A stretch of 18,332 bases of DNA from Armatimonadota bacterium (lineage in GTDB: Bacteria; Sysuimicrobiota; Sysuimicrobiia; Sysuimicrobiales; VGFF01): contig VGFF01000035.1 in NCBI GenBank assembly GCA_016868955.1, positions 1 through 18,332 of the forward strand, read 5' to 3'. How positions within the stretch are numbered: position 1 is the first letter of the stretch; every line of letters starts with the position of its first letter. A program made the position numbers and the translations under genes. Under the pieces are notes generated by a model. It was given only the letters and a program-made list of their open reading frames with translations. It searched no databases and had not been told where the DNA came from. Positions 8,192 through 16,017 of this stretch are shown here, one piece after another.

Positions 8192-9115
8192 ATGGGTTCG
8201 TTCGTCATCCGCCGGCTGCTGATTCTCATTCCCGTTCTCGTCGGGATCTCGTTCCTGGTTTTCAGCGCGATGTACCTGTTGCCTGGGGATGCGATCGACT
8301 CGCTGCTGGCCGAAACGGGCGGCTCGACGCGCGACATCGAGCGGCTGCGCAAGGAGTTCGGCCTCGATCAGCCGTTCCTCGTCCAATACGGCACGTTTCT
8401 CTCTCGCGCCGTCCGCGGCGACTTCGGCATGTCGCTGCGCCAGCGCATCCCCGTCAAAGGCGCGATCAAGGATCAGATGGGGGCCACGATCGAGTTGACG
8501 TTGGCCGCCTTGGTCATCTCCATCGGTATGGGGATCGGTCTCGGGGTCGTGGCCGCGATCCGCCGAGGCACGTGGATCGACACGACGGCGATGTTCATTT
8601 CGCTCATCGGCGTCTCCATGCCCATCTTCTGGTCCGGGCTGTTGTTGATCTTCCTGTTCAGCTTGCGTCTCGGCTGGCTGCCGGCCGCCGGCACGGGCGG
8701 ATTCGCGGCGCTGATCCTGCCGGCGGTCACGCTCGGATTCTCGGCCGCCGCGATCATCGCGCGCGTCACGCGCAGCAGCCTCCTCGACGTGCTCGGTCAG
8801 GATTACGTGCGGACGGCGCGCGCCAAGGGACTCGGGAATCGCGTCGTCGTTTGGGGTCACGCCATGCGCAACGCGCTCGTCACCGTCGTGACCATCGTGG
8901 GTCTGCAGTTCGGCGGCTTGCTCGGCGGCGCTGTCGTCGTGGAAACGGTGTTCGGAAGACAGGGCATCGGCTTCCTCGCCGCCGACGCGATCCGCCAGCA
9001 GGACTTCCCGATGGTCCAGGGCACCGTGCTCGTTTCGACGCTGGCCTTCGTGCTCGTCAACCTCGCCGTCGACATCGTCTACGGTTTCGTCGACCCCAGG
9101 ATCCGCTACGCATGA
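8192..9115 (+). CDS. ABC importer permease, DppB/OppB type
   Basis: A 307-residue inner-membrane permease, one half of the importer channel. About six membrane segments are visible, near residues 9-30, 100-122, 135-157, 172-190, 228-252 and 278-300. The cytoplasmic EAA loop that docks the ATPase is at about 204-226 (DYVRTARAKGLGNRVVVWGH). The C-terminus, VDPRIRYA, is typical of DppB. GAGGA lies only 4 bases before the ATG at 8192, a short spacing. The gene is separated from the binding-protein gene by 131 bases holding the hairpin. Its stop overlaps the next start as ATGA, so the two permeases are probably translated together. Confidence 0.93.
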   Translation: MGSFVIRRLLILIPVLVGISFLVFSAMYLLPGDAIDSLLAETGGSTRDIERLRKEFGLDQPFLVQYGTFLSRAVRGDFGMSLRQRIPVKGAIKDQMGATIELTLAALVISIGMGIGLGVVAAIRRGTWIDTTAMFISLIGVSMPIFWSGLLLIFLFSLRLGWLPAAGTGGFAALILPAVTLGFSAAAIIARVTRSSLLDVLGQDYVRTARAKGLGNRVVVWGHAMRNALVTVVTIVGLQFGGLLGGAVVVETVFGRQGIGFLAADAIRQQDFPMVQGTVLVSTLAFVLVNLAVDIVYGFVDPRIRYA

Positions 9116-10008
9116 GCGCGCCGACGACCGCGACGACCGTCGCGCACGCCGCCACCGCCGGCCGCACGCGCACGCGCACACAGCTCGTGCTGCGCCGCAT
9201 GCGCCGGCACCCCGGCGTGCTCATCGGCGGCGGCTTGCTGCTCGTCATCATCGCCGCCACGTTGTTCGCGCACGTCTTGGCGGCATACGACCCGCTGGAC
9301 ATCGATCCCGAGAATCTCTCCGGTCCGCCGTCGGCGAAGCACCCGCTCGGCACCGACTCCCTCGGCCGCGATCTGCTGTCCCGCGTGCTGTACGGCGGGC
9401 GGATCTCGCTGCTCTTGGGGCTGATCTCGGTGGCGATCTCGCTCGTCGCGGGCGTCGCCCTCGGCATGGCGGCCGGCTACTTCGGCGGCGAGACCGACGA
9501 GGTCATCGGCCGGTTCATCGACGTCCTCCTGGCGTTCCCAGGTCTGCTGCTGGCTATGCTGACGATCTTCGCGCTCGGCGTCGGTCTGACGAACGCGATG
9601 ATCGCCGTCGGCATCTCCGGCATCCCGCTGTTCCAGCGCGCGACGCGCGCCGAGGTGCTCTCCGCCAAGCAAAATCTGTACGTCGAGGCGGCGCGCGCGA
9701 TCGGCGCCCCGGAGGGCATCATCCTCTGGCGCCATTTGCTGCCGAACATCATCGCGCCGAACGTCATCGTCGCCACACTGCGCGTTGGCACGGCGATCAT
9801 CTTCGGCGCGAGCCTGTCGTTCCTCGGACTCGGCGCGCAAGCACCGGCGCCGGAGTGGGGCTTGATGCTCGCGCAAGGGCGCACGTTCCTCAACGTGGCC
9901 TGGTGGCTGAGCTTCGCGCCCGGTTTGGCGATCTTCCTGGTGGTCATGGCGACGAACCTGTTCGGAGACGGCCTGCGCGACGTACTGGATCCGCGCCTGC
10001 GGGCGTAG
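9112..10008 (+). CDS. ABC importer permease, DppC/OppC type
   Basis: A 298-residue inner-membrane permease that should pair with the DppB-like protein. Residues 1-35 are a cytoplasmic tail rich in Thr, Ala and Arg. The family signature HPLGTDSLGRDLLSR is at 77-91, and the EAA loop is at about 190-212 (YVEAARAIGAPEGIILWRH). Membrane segments lie near 36-56, 98-122, 137-158, 162-175, 215-240 and 268-285. It ends DPRLRA, as usual. The start is set by the ATGA overlap with the upstream permease. No DppD/DppF ATPase gene follows; a 115-base gap leads to an M55 peptidase instead, so the ATPases must be supplied from elsewhere. Confidence 0.93.
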   Translation: MSAPTTATTVAHAATAGRTRTRTQLVLRRMRRHPGVLIGGGLLLVIIAATLFAHVLAAYDPLDIDPENLSGPPSAKHPLGTDSLGRDLLSRVLYGGRISLLLGLISVAISLVAGVALGMAAGYFGGETDEVIGRFIDVLLAFPGLLLAMLTIFALGVGLTNAMIAVGISGIPLFQRATRAEVLSAKQNLYVEAARAIGAPEGIILWRHLLPNIIAPNVIVATLRVGTAIIFGASLSFLGLGAQAPAPEWGLMLAQGRTFLNVAWWLSFAPGLAIFLVVMATNLFGDGLRDVLDPRLRA

Positions 10009-10123
10009 CGGAGCGCGGCCTCGCGGCAGCGGGCGGTCGCGAACGAGAACCGGGCCGGGCGGCCGCGTCACCGCCGGATCGCGCCGGTCGAAGATGGATC
10101 GTCCTGATCGCCGAGGAGCGCGC

Positions 10124-10963
10124 ATGAAGCTGTGGATCGGCACCGACATCGAGGGCGTCGCCGGCGTCGTCAACCGCGAGCACACGGCGCGCGACGGGCG
10201 CGAGCACGACCGCGCCCGCGGCTGGTTGACGGATGAAGTCAATGCCGCGATCGCCGGCGCGGCGGCGGCCGGCGTCACGGAGTTCGTCGTCGCCGACGGA
10301 CACGGCACGTGCCGCAACATCTTCCCGGACCGGCTCGACCCGCGGGCGCGTCTGGCGACAGGGCAACTGTCCAGTCTCCCGCCGAGCGCCGTGCAGGCGC
10401 TGGACGCCAGCTGCGACGCGATCTTTTTGGTCGGGTTCCACGCGCGCGCCGGCTTGCATCCCGGCGTTCTCGACCACACGTCCTGGTCGCAGACCGTGTC
10501 CGAGGTGCGGATCAACGGCGCGCCCGTCGGCGAGTGCGAGATCAACGCCGCCTACGCCGGCGAGCTTGGCGTTCCGGTGTTGCTCGTCAGCGGCGACGAC
10601 GTGCTCGCGGCCGACATACACGGCTCGATGCCGTGGGTGCGCGCCGCCGTCGTCAAGCGAGCGCTGGGCCGGTTTCAAGCGGAGAGCTTGCACCCCTCGC
10701 TCGCCTGCGCGCGCATCCGCGAGGAAGCGGAAGAGGCCATCCGAGACGAAGCTCAGTGGAAATCCTACCAACCGTCGCGGCCGGTGACGCTGGAACTGGA
10801 CTTCCATCATCCCATGTACGTCGATCTCGCGGTCCTCGTGCCGGGATGCCGGCAGACGGGACCGCGCAGCGTCGCACACACCGCGGACGATTACCTGCAC
10901 GCGTTCGGCGCCTTCACCGCCATGTGCGGCGTGACCGGCATCGCGCACTACCAGCATCGCTGA
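10124..10963 (+). CDS. M55-family D-aminopeptidase (DppA-like), copy 1
   Basis: A 279-residue cytoplasmic metallopeptidase. In Bacillus subtilis, DppA removes N-terminal D-amino acids from short peptides and is encoded with the dipeptide importer, as here. The expected zinc ligands align with DppA: Asp8 and Glu10 (TDIEG), His60 (ADGH), His106 (GFHA) and Glu137 (PVGE). His118 in VLDHT matches the catalytic histidine. The start at 10124 is chosen because GAGGAG lies 5 bases upstream and MKLWIGTDIEG matches the family N-terminus exactly; a start at 10094 would add ten residues. The gap before it holds no recognisable gene or terminator. It is clearly related to the second M55 gene at 15148 but quite diverged. 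The substrate may be a D-peptide or another amide. Confidence 0.92.
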   Translation: MKLWIGTDIEGVAGVVNREHTARDGREHDRARGWLTDEVNAAIAGAAAAGVTEFVVADGHGTCRNIFPDRLDPRARLATGQLSSLPPSAVQALDASCDAIFLVGFHARAGLHPGVLDHTSWSQTVSEVRINGAPVGECEINAAYAGELGVPVLLVSGDDVLAADIHGSMPWVRAAVVKRALGRFQAESLHPSLACARIREEAEEAIRDEAQWKSYQPSRPVTLELDFHHPMYVDLAVLVPGCRQTGPRSVAHTADDYLHAFGAFTAMCGVTGIAHYQHR

Positions 10964-11029
10964 CCCGCAAGATCGATCGGGCGTCGCGGCGCGAGACGGT
11001 CGTGGCCGCGCCCGGAAAGGAAGCGTGAG

Positions 11030-12478
11030 ATGCGCACACGGATTCGCGGCCGATGGATCGTCGGCTACCGCAACGGGCACGGCATCATCCCCAACGGCGA
11101 GGTCGTCTATGAGGGCGACAAGATCGTCTTCGTCGGGCGCGGCTATGACGGTGCGGAGGACAAGTTCATCGACGCCGGCGACAAGCTCGTCTGCCCGGGG
11201 TTCGTGAACCTGCACGCGACGACGAACGTCGACGTTCAGCTGTTCCGCATCGACGGCGAAGAGATCGGCTTCGCGAAGCCGAAGTCGTGGGTCGCGCGCT
11301 GGCGCGATCCCGACATCCTTGACGAGGCTAGCAACGACGCGAGCGCGCGGTTCTCCGTCGCCTGCATGATCCGCGGCGGTGCCACGACGTTCGGCGCGAT
11401 CACGACGATGGCGCCGAAGCGGTGGGAGGACCCGATCTACGAGCCGCGGCAGATCGCGCGGGCCGCCGGCGAGATGGGCGGCCGCGCATACGTCGCGCAC
11501 CAAGTGCGCGCGTACACGCGCTGCGTCGACGGGTTCGACAGCGTCGAGCACCTCGACGAGGAGCGCGCCGCGGCCGGGCTCGAGCGCGCGAAGGTGTTCG
11601 CCAAGGAGATCGACGGGACTTACGACGGGCGTATTCGGCCGTACTTCTTCCCGTACACGCTGGACGCGTCGACGCCGGATCTCTTGAAGGGCATGAAGGC
11701 GGCGGCGAACGAGTTCAAGACGCACATGCGCACGCACTTCTCGCAATCGTGGCAGGAAGTGCAGATCATCCAGCGCCGCTACGGGCTGACGCCGGTGAAG
11801 TACCTCGACAGCCTCGGCGTCCTCGACCGCAACACCATCCTCACGCACGCGTTGTACATCGCCGGCAACGGCCCCTACGCCGACCCCGCCGACAGCGACC
11901 TGACGCTACTCGCCGAGCGCGGCGTCACCGTCTGCCACGATCCATGGGTGTACCTACGCCGCGGCAAGACGCTGAACAACTTCGACCGCTACCGCGCTGC
12001 CGGGATCAACCTCGGCATCGGCACCGACATGTTCCCGCAGGACTTCATCGCCGAGATGCGCGGCGCCGCGCTCGGCTCGAAGTTCGAGAACCAGACGACG
12101 ACGTCCGGCTCCGCCGCTGCGGTGTTCGACGCGGCGACGATGGGCGGCGCGAACGCGCTCGGCCGCGACGACCTCGGCCGGCTGGCGCCGGGCGCGAAGG
12201 CCGACATCGTCGTCGTCGACATGACGCGCCTGCACATCGGCCCGGTCGCCGACCCGATCCGTGCGCTCGTGCACCACGCGAGCGCCGCCGACGTCGACCG
12301 CGTGATCGTCGATGGGCGCTCGGTCGTCGAGGACGGCCGCTTGACCACCGCCGACGAAGCGCAATTGCTGCGCAACGCGCAGGCGCCCTACGACACGTAC
12401 AAGGAGATCTTCAGCCGCTGGGACCGGGGCCGCCGCCCGTCGACGGCGCTGTTCCCGTACGCGGTTCCGATGCGCTAG
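11030..12478 (+). CDS. Amidohydrolase of the ATZ/TRZ-like superfamily, tandem copy 1
   Basis: A 482-residue TIM-barrel hydrolase flanked by the usual small beta-sandwich formed by both termini (RGRWIVGYRNGHGII; KADIVVVDMTRLHIG). Relatives deaminate or hydrolyse rings, ureas and guanidines. Metal-site elements are His236 (THFSQS), His273 (ILTHALYI) and Asp333 (GIGTDMFPQDF). The strand-1 motif, usually HxH, reads PGFVNLHATTN: His62 is present but the second position is Thr64. This departs from the family and may alter metal binding or activity. AAGGAAG lies 6 bases before the ATG. The downstream neighbour is a paralogue of nearly equal length that aligns along its whole length. The reaction cannot be named. 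Confidence 0.87.
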   Translation: MRTRIRGRWIVGYRNGHGIIPNGEVVYEGDKIVFVGRGYDGAEDKFIDAGDKLVCPGFVNLHATTNVDVQLFRIDGEEIGFAKPKSWVARWRDPDILDEASNDASARFSVACMIRGGATTFGAITTMAPKRWEDPIYEPRQIARAAGEMGGRAYVAHQVRAYTRCVDGFDSVEHLDEERAAAGLERAKVFAKEIDGTYDGRIRPYFFPYTLDASTPDLLKGMKAAANEFKTHMRTHFSQSWQEVQIIQRRYGLTPVKYLDSLGVLDRNTILTHALYIAGNGPYADPADSDLTLLAERGVTVCHDPWVYLRRGKTLNNFDRYRAAGINLGIGTDMFPQDFIAEMRGAALGSKFENQTTTSGSAAAVFDAATMGGANALGRDDLGRLAPGAKADIVVVDMTRLHIGPVADPIRALVHHASAADVDRVIVDGRSVVEDGRLTTADEAQLLRNAQAPYDTYKEIFSRWDRGRRPSTALFPYAVPMR

Positions 12479-12485
12479 CGCCTGC

Positions 12486-12501
12486 GCGCCATCCCTGGCG
12501 C
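12486..12501 (+). repeat. Small hairpin between the two amidohydrolase genes
   Basis: GCGCCA (12486-12491), a TCCC loop and TGGCGC (12496-12501) form a 6-bp stem in the 54-base gap. It has no T-run, and a good Shine-Dalgarno (AAGGAGA) for the next gene follows. It may affect message stability or be chance in GC-rich DNA. Confidence 0.3.
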
Positions 12502-12532
12502 TGACACGCCCGATTCAAAAGGAGACCACTTC

Positions 12533-13969
12533 ATGAAGACCCTTATTCGCGGCGGCGACGTCATCGTTTGGGACAACGGCGGCCACAGCATCGTCCGCGG
12601 CGGCGATCTCGTGCTGGACGGAGATCGCGTCGCGCACGCCGGCGGCCGCTACGACGGCCCGTACGGCACGCTCGTCGACGCGGCCGGCCGGCTCGTCTCA
12701 CCCGGATTCGTGAACCTACACTGCGAAGTCGACATGTCGCACATGCCGCTGTGGATGGATGTGCCGCGGCCGAACCTGTATGCGATCCGTTCCGACGCCT
12801 GGCTGAACGATCCCGGCGAGAGCTACCTGTTCACGCCGGACGACGTGCGCTGGGCGGCGCGGCTGTCGCTCGGCATGGCGCTGCGCTGCGGCAGCACGAC
12901 GATCTGCGGCATCAATACGATGGTGTTCAAGCGCTACGGCGATCTGGCGTGGGAGCCGGACGTCTTCGCCGAGGTCGCGGACGAGCTTGGGCTGCGCGGC
13001 TACTTCAGCCACCACTACCGCGACGGCGTCGTCGTCGACGACGCCGGCCAGCACGCGGTGAAGTGGAACGAGAAGGCCGGCCGCATGCACCTCGAGCGCA
13101 GCGTCAAGTTCATCGAGCGGCTGCGCCAGCGCCCGAACGACCGCGTCCGCGGCCTGCTGTTCCCGTACACGCTCGACACGGCCAGCCCCGGGCTGCTGCG
13201 CGCCACGAAGGACGCGGCGAAGTCGCTCGGTGTCGGCGCGCGCATGCACTTCGCGCAGTCCGAGTTCGAGGTCGCCGACGTGCGTCGGCGCACCGGTCTC
13301 GGCCCCGTCCAGCACCTCGCCGACATCGGCTACCTCGGCCCGGAGATGATCCTCACGCACGCCGTTCACATCGCGACAGACGGCGACGCCGATCTGGACA
13401 TCCTCGCGAAGTCGGGCACGAACGTGGCGCACTGCCCGGTCGTGATGCGGCGCCGCGGCGGGCACCTGCGGTCGTTCAGCCGCTACCGGCGCGCCGGCAT
13501 CAACGTCGCGCTCGGCACCGACTGCTTCCCGCAGGACATGGTCGAGGAGATGCGCTGGGCGTCGGTCGGCAGCAAGCTCGCGGACCGCCACGCCGCGTCC
13601 GGTCTCGTGCGCGAGGTGTACGAGGCGGCGACGACGAACGGCGCCAAGGCGCTCGGCCGCGACGACATCGGCCGTCTGTGCCCGGGCGCGAAGGCGGACG
13701 TGACGATCATCGACATGCGCCGCTTGCACATCGGACCCTACGACGATCCTCTGAAGTCGCTCGTGCACTACGCGGTGCAGAAGGACGTCGAGCACGTCTA
13801 CGTCGACGGCCAGCGCGTCGTCGAGTCCGGCCGCGTGCTCGGCCTCGACGAGCCGGCGGTCTTGCGCGAGGGCGAACGCCTGAACGCGAAGATGATGGAG
13901 GTGTTGTCGCAATGGACGGGCAAGTCCGTGGAAGCGCTGTTCCCGCCGAGCTTCCCAACCATCGGGTGA
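12533..13969 (+). CDS. Amidohydrolase of the ATZ/TRZ-like superfamily, tandem copy 2
   Basis: A 478-residue paralogue of the preceding protein. Shared blocks include FPYTLD, ILTHA, RYRRAGIN/RYRAAGIN, GTDxFPQD, LGRDD(L/I)GRL and RLHIGP. Metal-site residues are His239 (MHFAQS), His276 (ILTHAVHI) and Asp330 (ALGTDCFPQDM). The strand-1 motif is PGFVNLHCEVD: His63 is followed by Glu65 where a second histidine is expected. The replacement differs from the Thr in copy 1, so the two may differ in metal use or chemistry. Copy 2 also keeps AHCPVVMRRRGG, nearer to the usual HCP block of the family than VCHDPWVYLRRG in copy 1. AGGAG lies 8 bases before the ATG. The stop overlaps a GTG start of the next gene as GTGA. 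Confidence 0.87.
   Translation: MKTLIRGGDVIVWDNGGHSIVRGGDLVLDGDRVAHAGGRYDGPYGTLVDAAGRLVSPGFVNLHCEVDMSHMPLWMDVPRPNLYAIRSDAWLNDPGESYLFTPDDVRWAARLSLGMALRCGSTTICGINTMVFKRYGDLAWEPDVFAEVADELGLRGYFSHHYRDGVVVDDAGQHAVKWNEKAGRMHLERSVKFIERLRQRPNDRVRGLLFPYTLDTASPGLLRATKDAAKSLGVGARMHFAQSEFEVADVRRRTGLGPVQHLADIGYLGPEMILTHAVHIATDGDADLDILAKSGTNVAHCPVVMRRRGGHLRSFSRYRRAGINVALGTDCFPQDMVEEMRWASVGSKLADRHAASGLVREVYEAATTNGAKALGRDDIGRLCPGAKADVTIIDMRRLHIGPYDDPLKSLVHYAVQKDVEHVYVDGQRVVESGRVLGLDEPAVLREGERLNAKMMEVLSQWTGKSVEALFPPSFPTIG
13897..13902 (+). promoter_or_regulatory. Shine-Dalgarno-like site for an alternative start of the DegT gene
   Basis: GGAGGT lies 9 bases before an in-frame ATG at 13912, inside the end of the amidohydrolase gene. 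If used, the aminotransferase gains 18 residues and overlaps upstream by 58 bases. The GTG at 13966 has the common 4-base overlap but a poor Shine-Dalgarno. Confidence 0.35.
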
Positions 13970-15126
13970 ACGAGCACCACGAAAAACCGCGCATCCGGCT
14001 GTTCGACACGCTGGCGCTGAACCGGTTGTACGCGCCGGAGGTCGACGCGGTCGTCCGCGGCGTCATCGAGCGCGGCGACTTCGAGGGCGGCGAGGACGTC
14101 CGCAATCTCGAGCGCGAGTTCGCGGCGTATTGCGGCGCGCGCTACTGCGCCGTCACGACGTCGGGCACGATGGCGATGCACTTCGCGGTGCGGGCGCTCG
14201 GTCTCGGCGAAGGCGATGAGGTACTGACCGCCGCGAACACCGACATCGGCACGTGCCTCGGCATCGAGCACGCCGGCGCGACAGTCGGCCTCGTCGACAT
14301 CGACGCCGGCACGTTCAACATGGACCCGGCGGAGATCGAAGCGCGGATCACGCCGCGCACGCGGGCGATCGCGCCCGTGCACATGTACGGCATCCCGGCC
14401 GACATGGCGCCGATCCTCGCGATCGCGAAGAAGCGCGATCTGCTCGTCATCGAGGACGCGGCGCTGGCGCACGGCGCGACGTACGACGGGAAGAAGGCGG
14501 GAGCGCTCGGCGACGCCGGCATCTTCAGCTTCGCCGCCGGCAAGGTGCTCGGCGGCATCGGGTTCGGCGGCGCGATCGTCACCGAGCGCGAGGACGTCGT
14601 CAAGCGCATCGGCGCGCTACGGTTCTATGGGCGCGACGACAGCCCATACCGCGCCGACCGCGTGCCCGGGCAGATGCCGAGCACGACGAACCACTACGGA
14701 TTCAACGCCCGGCTCGACACGATCCAGGCGGCGGTGCTGCGCGTGCGGCTGCGGCACCTCCACGACGAGATCGCGCGCCGTCGCGCCGTCGCCGACATCT
14801 ACACGCGCCGGTTCGCGGGCACCGCGGTGCGGCCGCCGGCGATCCCCGATCGCATGCAGCCGGTCTGGCGCAACTACGCCGTGCTCGTGCCCGAGGCGCG
14901 GCGCGACGAGTTCCGCCGCGGCCTGCTGGAGCACGGCGTCGAGACCGGCGTCCTTTATGTGCCGCCGATCCACCTCCAGCCCTACTGGAAGAGCAAGGGC
15001 TATCGCGAAGGGCAGTTCCCGACCTCGGAGCGCGTCGCCGATCAATTGATCTGCCTGCCGTCGCACGCGCTCGTCAGAGACGAGGACGCGCACGAGATCG
15101 CCGACCACCTGCTCGCGCTCGTCTAA
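13966..15126 (+). CDS. DegT/DnrJ/EryC1-family PLP-dependent aminotransferase
   Basis: A 386-residue cytoplasmic PLP enzyme of fold type I. Family members mostly transfer an amino group to keto-sugar nucleotides; others act on small keto compounds. The PLP lysine is Lys193 in FSFAAGKVLGG, and the aspartate that pairs with the cofactor nitrogen is Asp164 in LVIEDAALAHG. TSGTMAMHFAVRALGLG is the phosphate-cup region, and NARLDTIQAAVLRVRL is the standard C-terminal-domain entry. The length is normal. GTG at 13966 is preferred because it overlaps the upstream stop as GTGA and places the IRLFD strand close to the N-terminus, as in relatives; ATG at 13912 remains possible. No sugar-nucleotide gene is nearby, so a catabolic or salvage transamination is more likely than cell-surface sugar synthesis. 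That is inferred. Confidence 0.87.
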   Translation: MNEHHEKPRIRLFDTLALNRLYAPEVDAVVRGVIERGDFEGGEDVRNLEREFAAYCGARYCAVTTSGTMAMHFAVRALGLGEGDEVLTAANTDIGTCLGIEHAGATVGLVDIDAGTFNMDPAEIEARITPRTRAIAPVHMYGIPADMAPILAIAKKRDLLVIEDAALAHGATYDGKKAGALGDAGIFSFAAGKVLGGIGFGGAIVTEREDVVKRIGALRFYGRDDSPYRADRVPGQMPSTTNHYGFNARLDTIQAAVLRVRLRHLHDEIARRRAVADIYTRRFAGTAVRPPAIPDRMQPVWRNYAVLVPEARRDEFRRGLLEHGVETGVLYVPPIHLQPYWKSKGYREGQFPTSERVADQLICLPSHALVRDEDAHEIADHLLALV

Positions 15127-15147
15127 CCCATCTCCGAGGAGGTCGCC

Positions 15148-15993
15148 ATGAGGATCTACATCTCGGCCGATCAGGAAGGTGTCTCCGGCGTCGTCCATCG
15201 CGAGCACACGAGCCCGCAGGGCTACGACTATGAGCTCGCGCGGCGCCTGATGACTGACGAGGCGAGCGCGGCCGTGCAGGCGGCGTTGGACAACGGCGCG
15301 ACCGAAGTCTGGGTCAGCGATTCGCACGGCGGCAACACGTTCCGCAGCATCCTGCTCGACCGCATCCACCCCGACGCGCACCTGATCACCGGCGGGCCGC
15401 GGCGGCTAGGCCAGCTCGAAGGGTTGGACAAGTCGTTCGCGATGGTCATCCTCCTCGGCTACCACACGATGCACAACTTCGACGGCGTGCTCAACCACAC
15501 CATCAACGGCCAGGCCGTGCATCGCGTCACGCTCAACGACGTCGAGGTCGGCGAGATCGGCATCAACGCCGCGCTGGCCGGGCACTTCGGCGTGCCGATC
15601 GGGGTCGTCACGGGCGACGATCGCACGGTCGCCGAGGCGAAGGCGTTGATGCCGTGGATCTCGGGCGCGACGGTGAAGTGGTACCTGTCGCGTTACGCGG
15701 CGCGCTGCCTAACGCCGAAGAAGGCGCACGGCGAGATCTACCAAGCCGTCACGGACGCGATGAGCAACCGCAAGCGGCTGAAGCCCTACAAGGTCGGCAG
15801 CCCGATCAAGCTGCGGTTGAGCTTCAAGGAGACGGGCTCGGCGGAGTCGGCCGCGCGCGTCAACGGCGCCCGCCGCGTCGACAGCCACACGATCGAGTTC
15901 GTGGCCAAGGACATGGAGACGATCTACGAAAACTGCAGCGCGATGGTCGAGCTGTGGCAGCCGGCGTGGGGCGCATGGATCCGCGGCCACTAG
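15148..15993 (+). CDS. M55-family D-aminopeptidase (DppA-like), copy 2
   Basis: A 281-residue cytoplasmic metallopeptidase homologous to the protein at 10124 but closer to B. subtilis DppA in motif wording. Expected zinc ligands are Asp8 and Glu10 (ADQEG), His60 (SDSH), His106 (GYHT) and Glu136 (EVGE). His117 in VLNHT matches the catalytic histidine. A strong GAGGAGG lies 5 bases before the ATG. It follows the DegT gene after 21 bases. The two M55 copies bracket the amidohydrolase pair and the DegT gene. They may form mixed rings, since DppA is a ring-shaped oligomer, or hydrolyse different substrates. Confidence 0.93.
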   Translation: MRIYISADQEGVSGVVHREHTSPQGYDYELARRLMTDEASAAVQAALDNGATEVWVSDSHGGNTFRSILLDRIHPDAHLITGGPRRLGQLEGLDKSFAMVILLGYHTMHNFDGVLNHTINGQAVHRVTLNDVEVGEIGINAALAGHFGVPIGVVTGDDRTVAEAKALMPWISGATVKWYLSRYAARCLTPKKAHGEIYQAVTDAMSNRKRLKPYKVGSPIKLRLSFKETGSAESAARVNGARRVDSHTIEFVAKDMETIYENCSAMVELWQPAWGAWIRGH

Positions 15994-16017
15994 GCGCGTC
16001 ATGCCCGTGAGCGCCCT

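Noticed and set aside
10009..10123. Possible small gene or terminator in the gap after the permeases
   Set aside because: Only GC-rich sequence without a convincing stem plus T-run or start site is visible, apart from the Shine-Dalgarno of the M55 gene.
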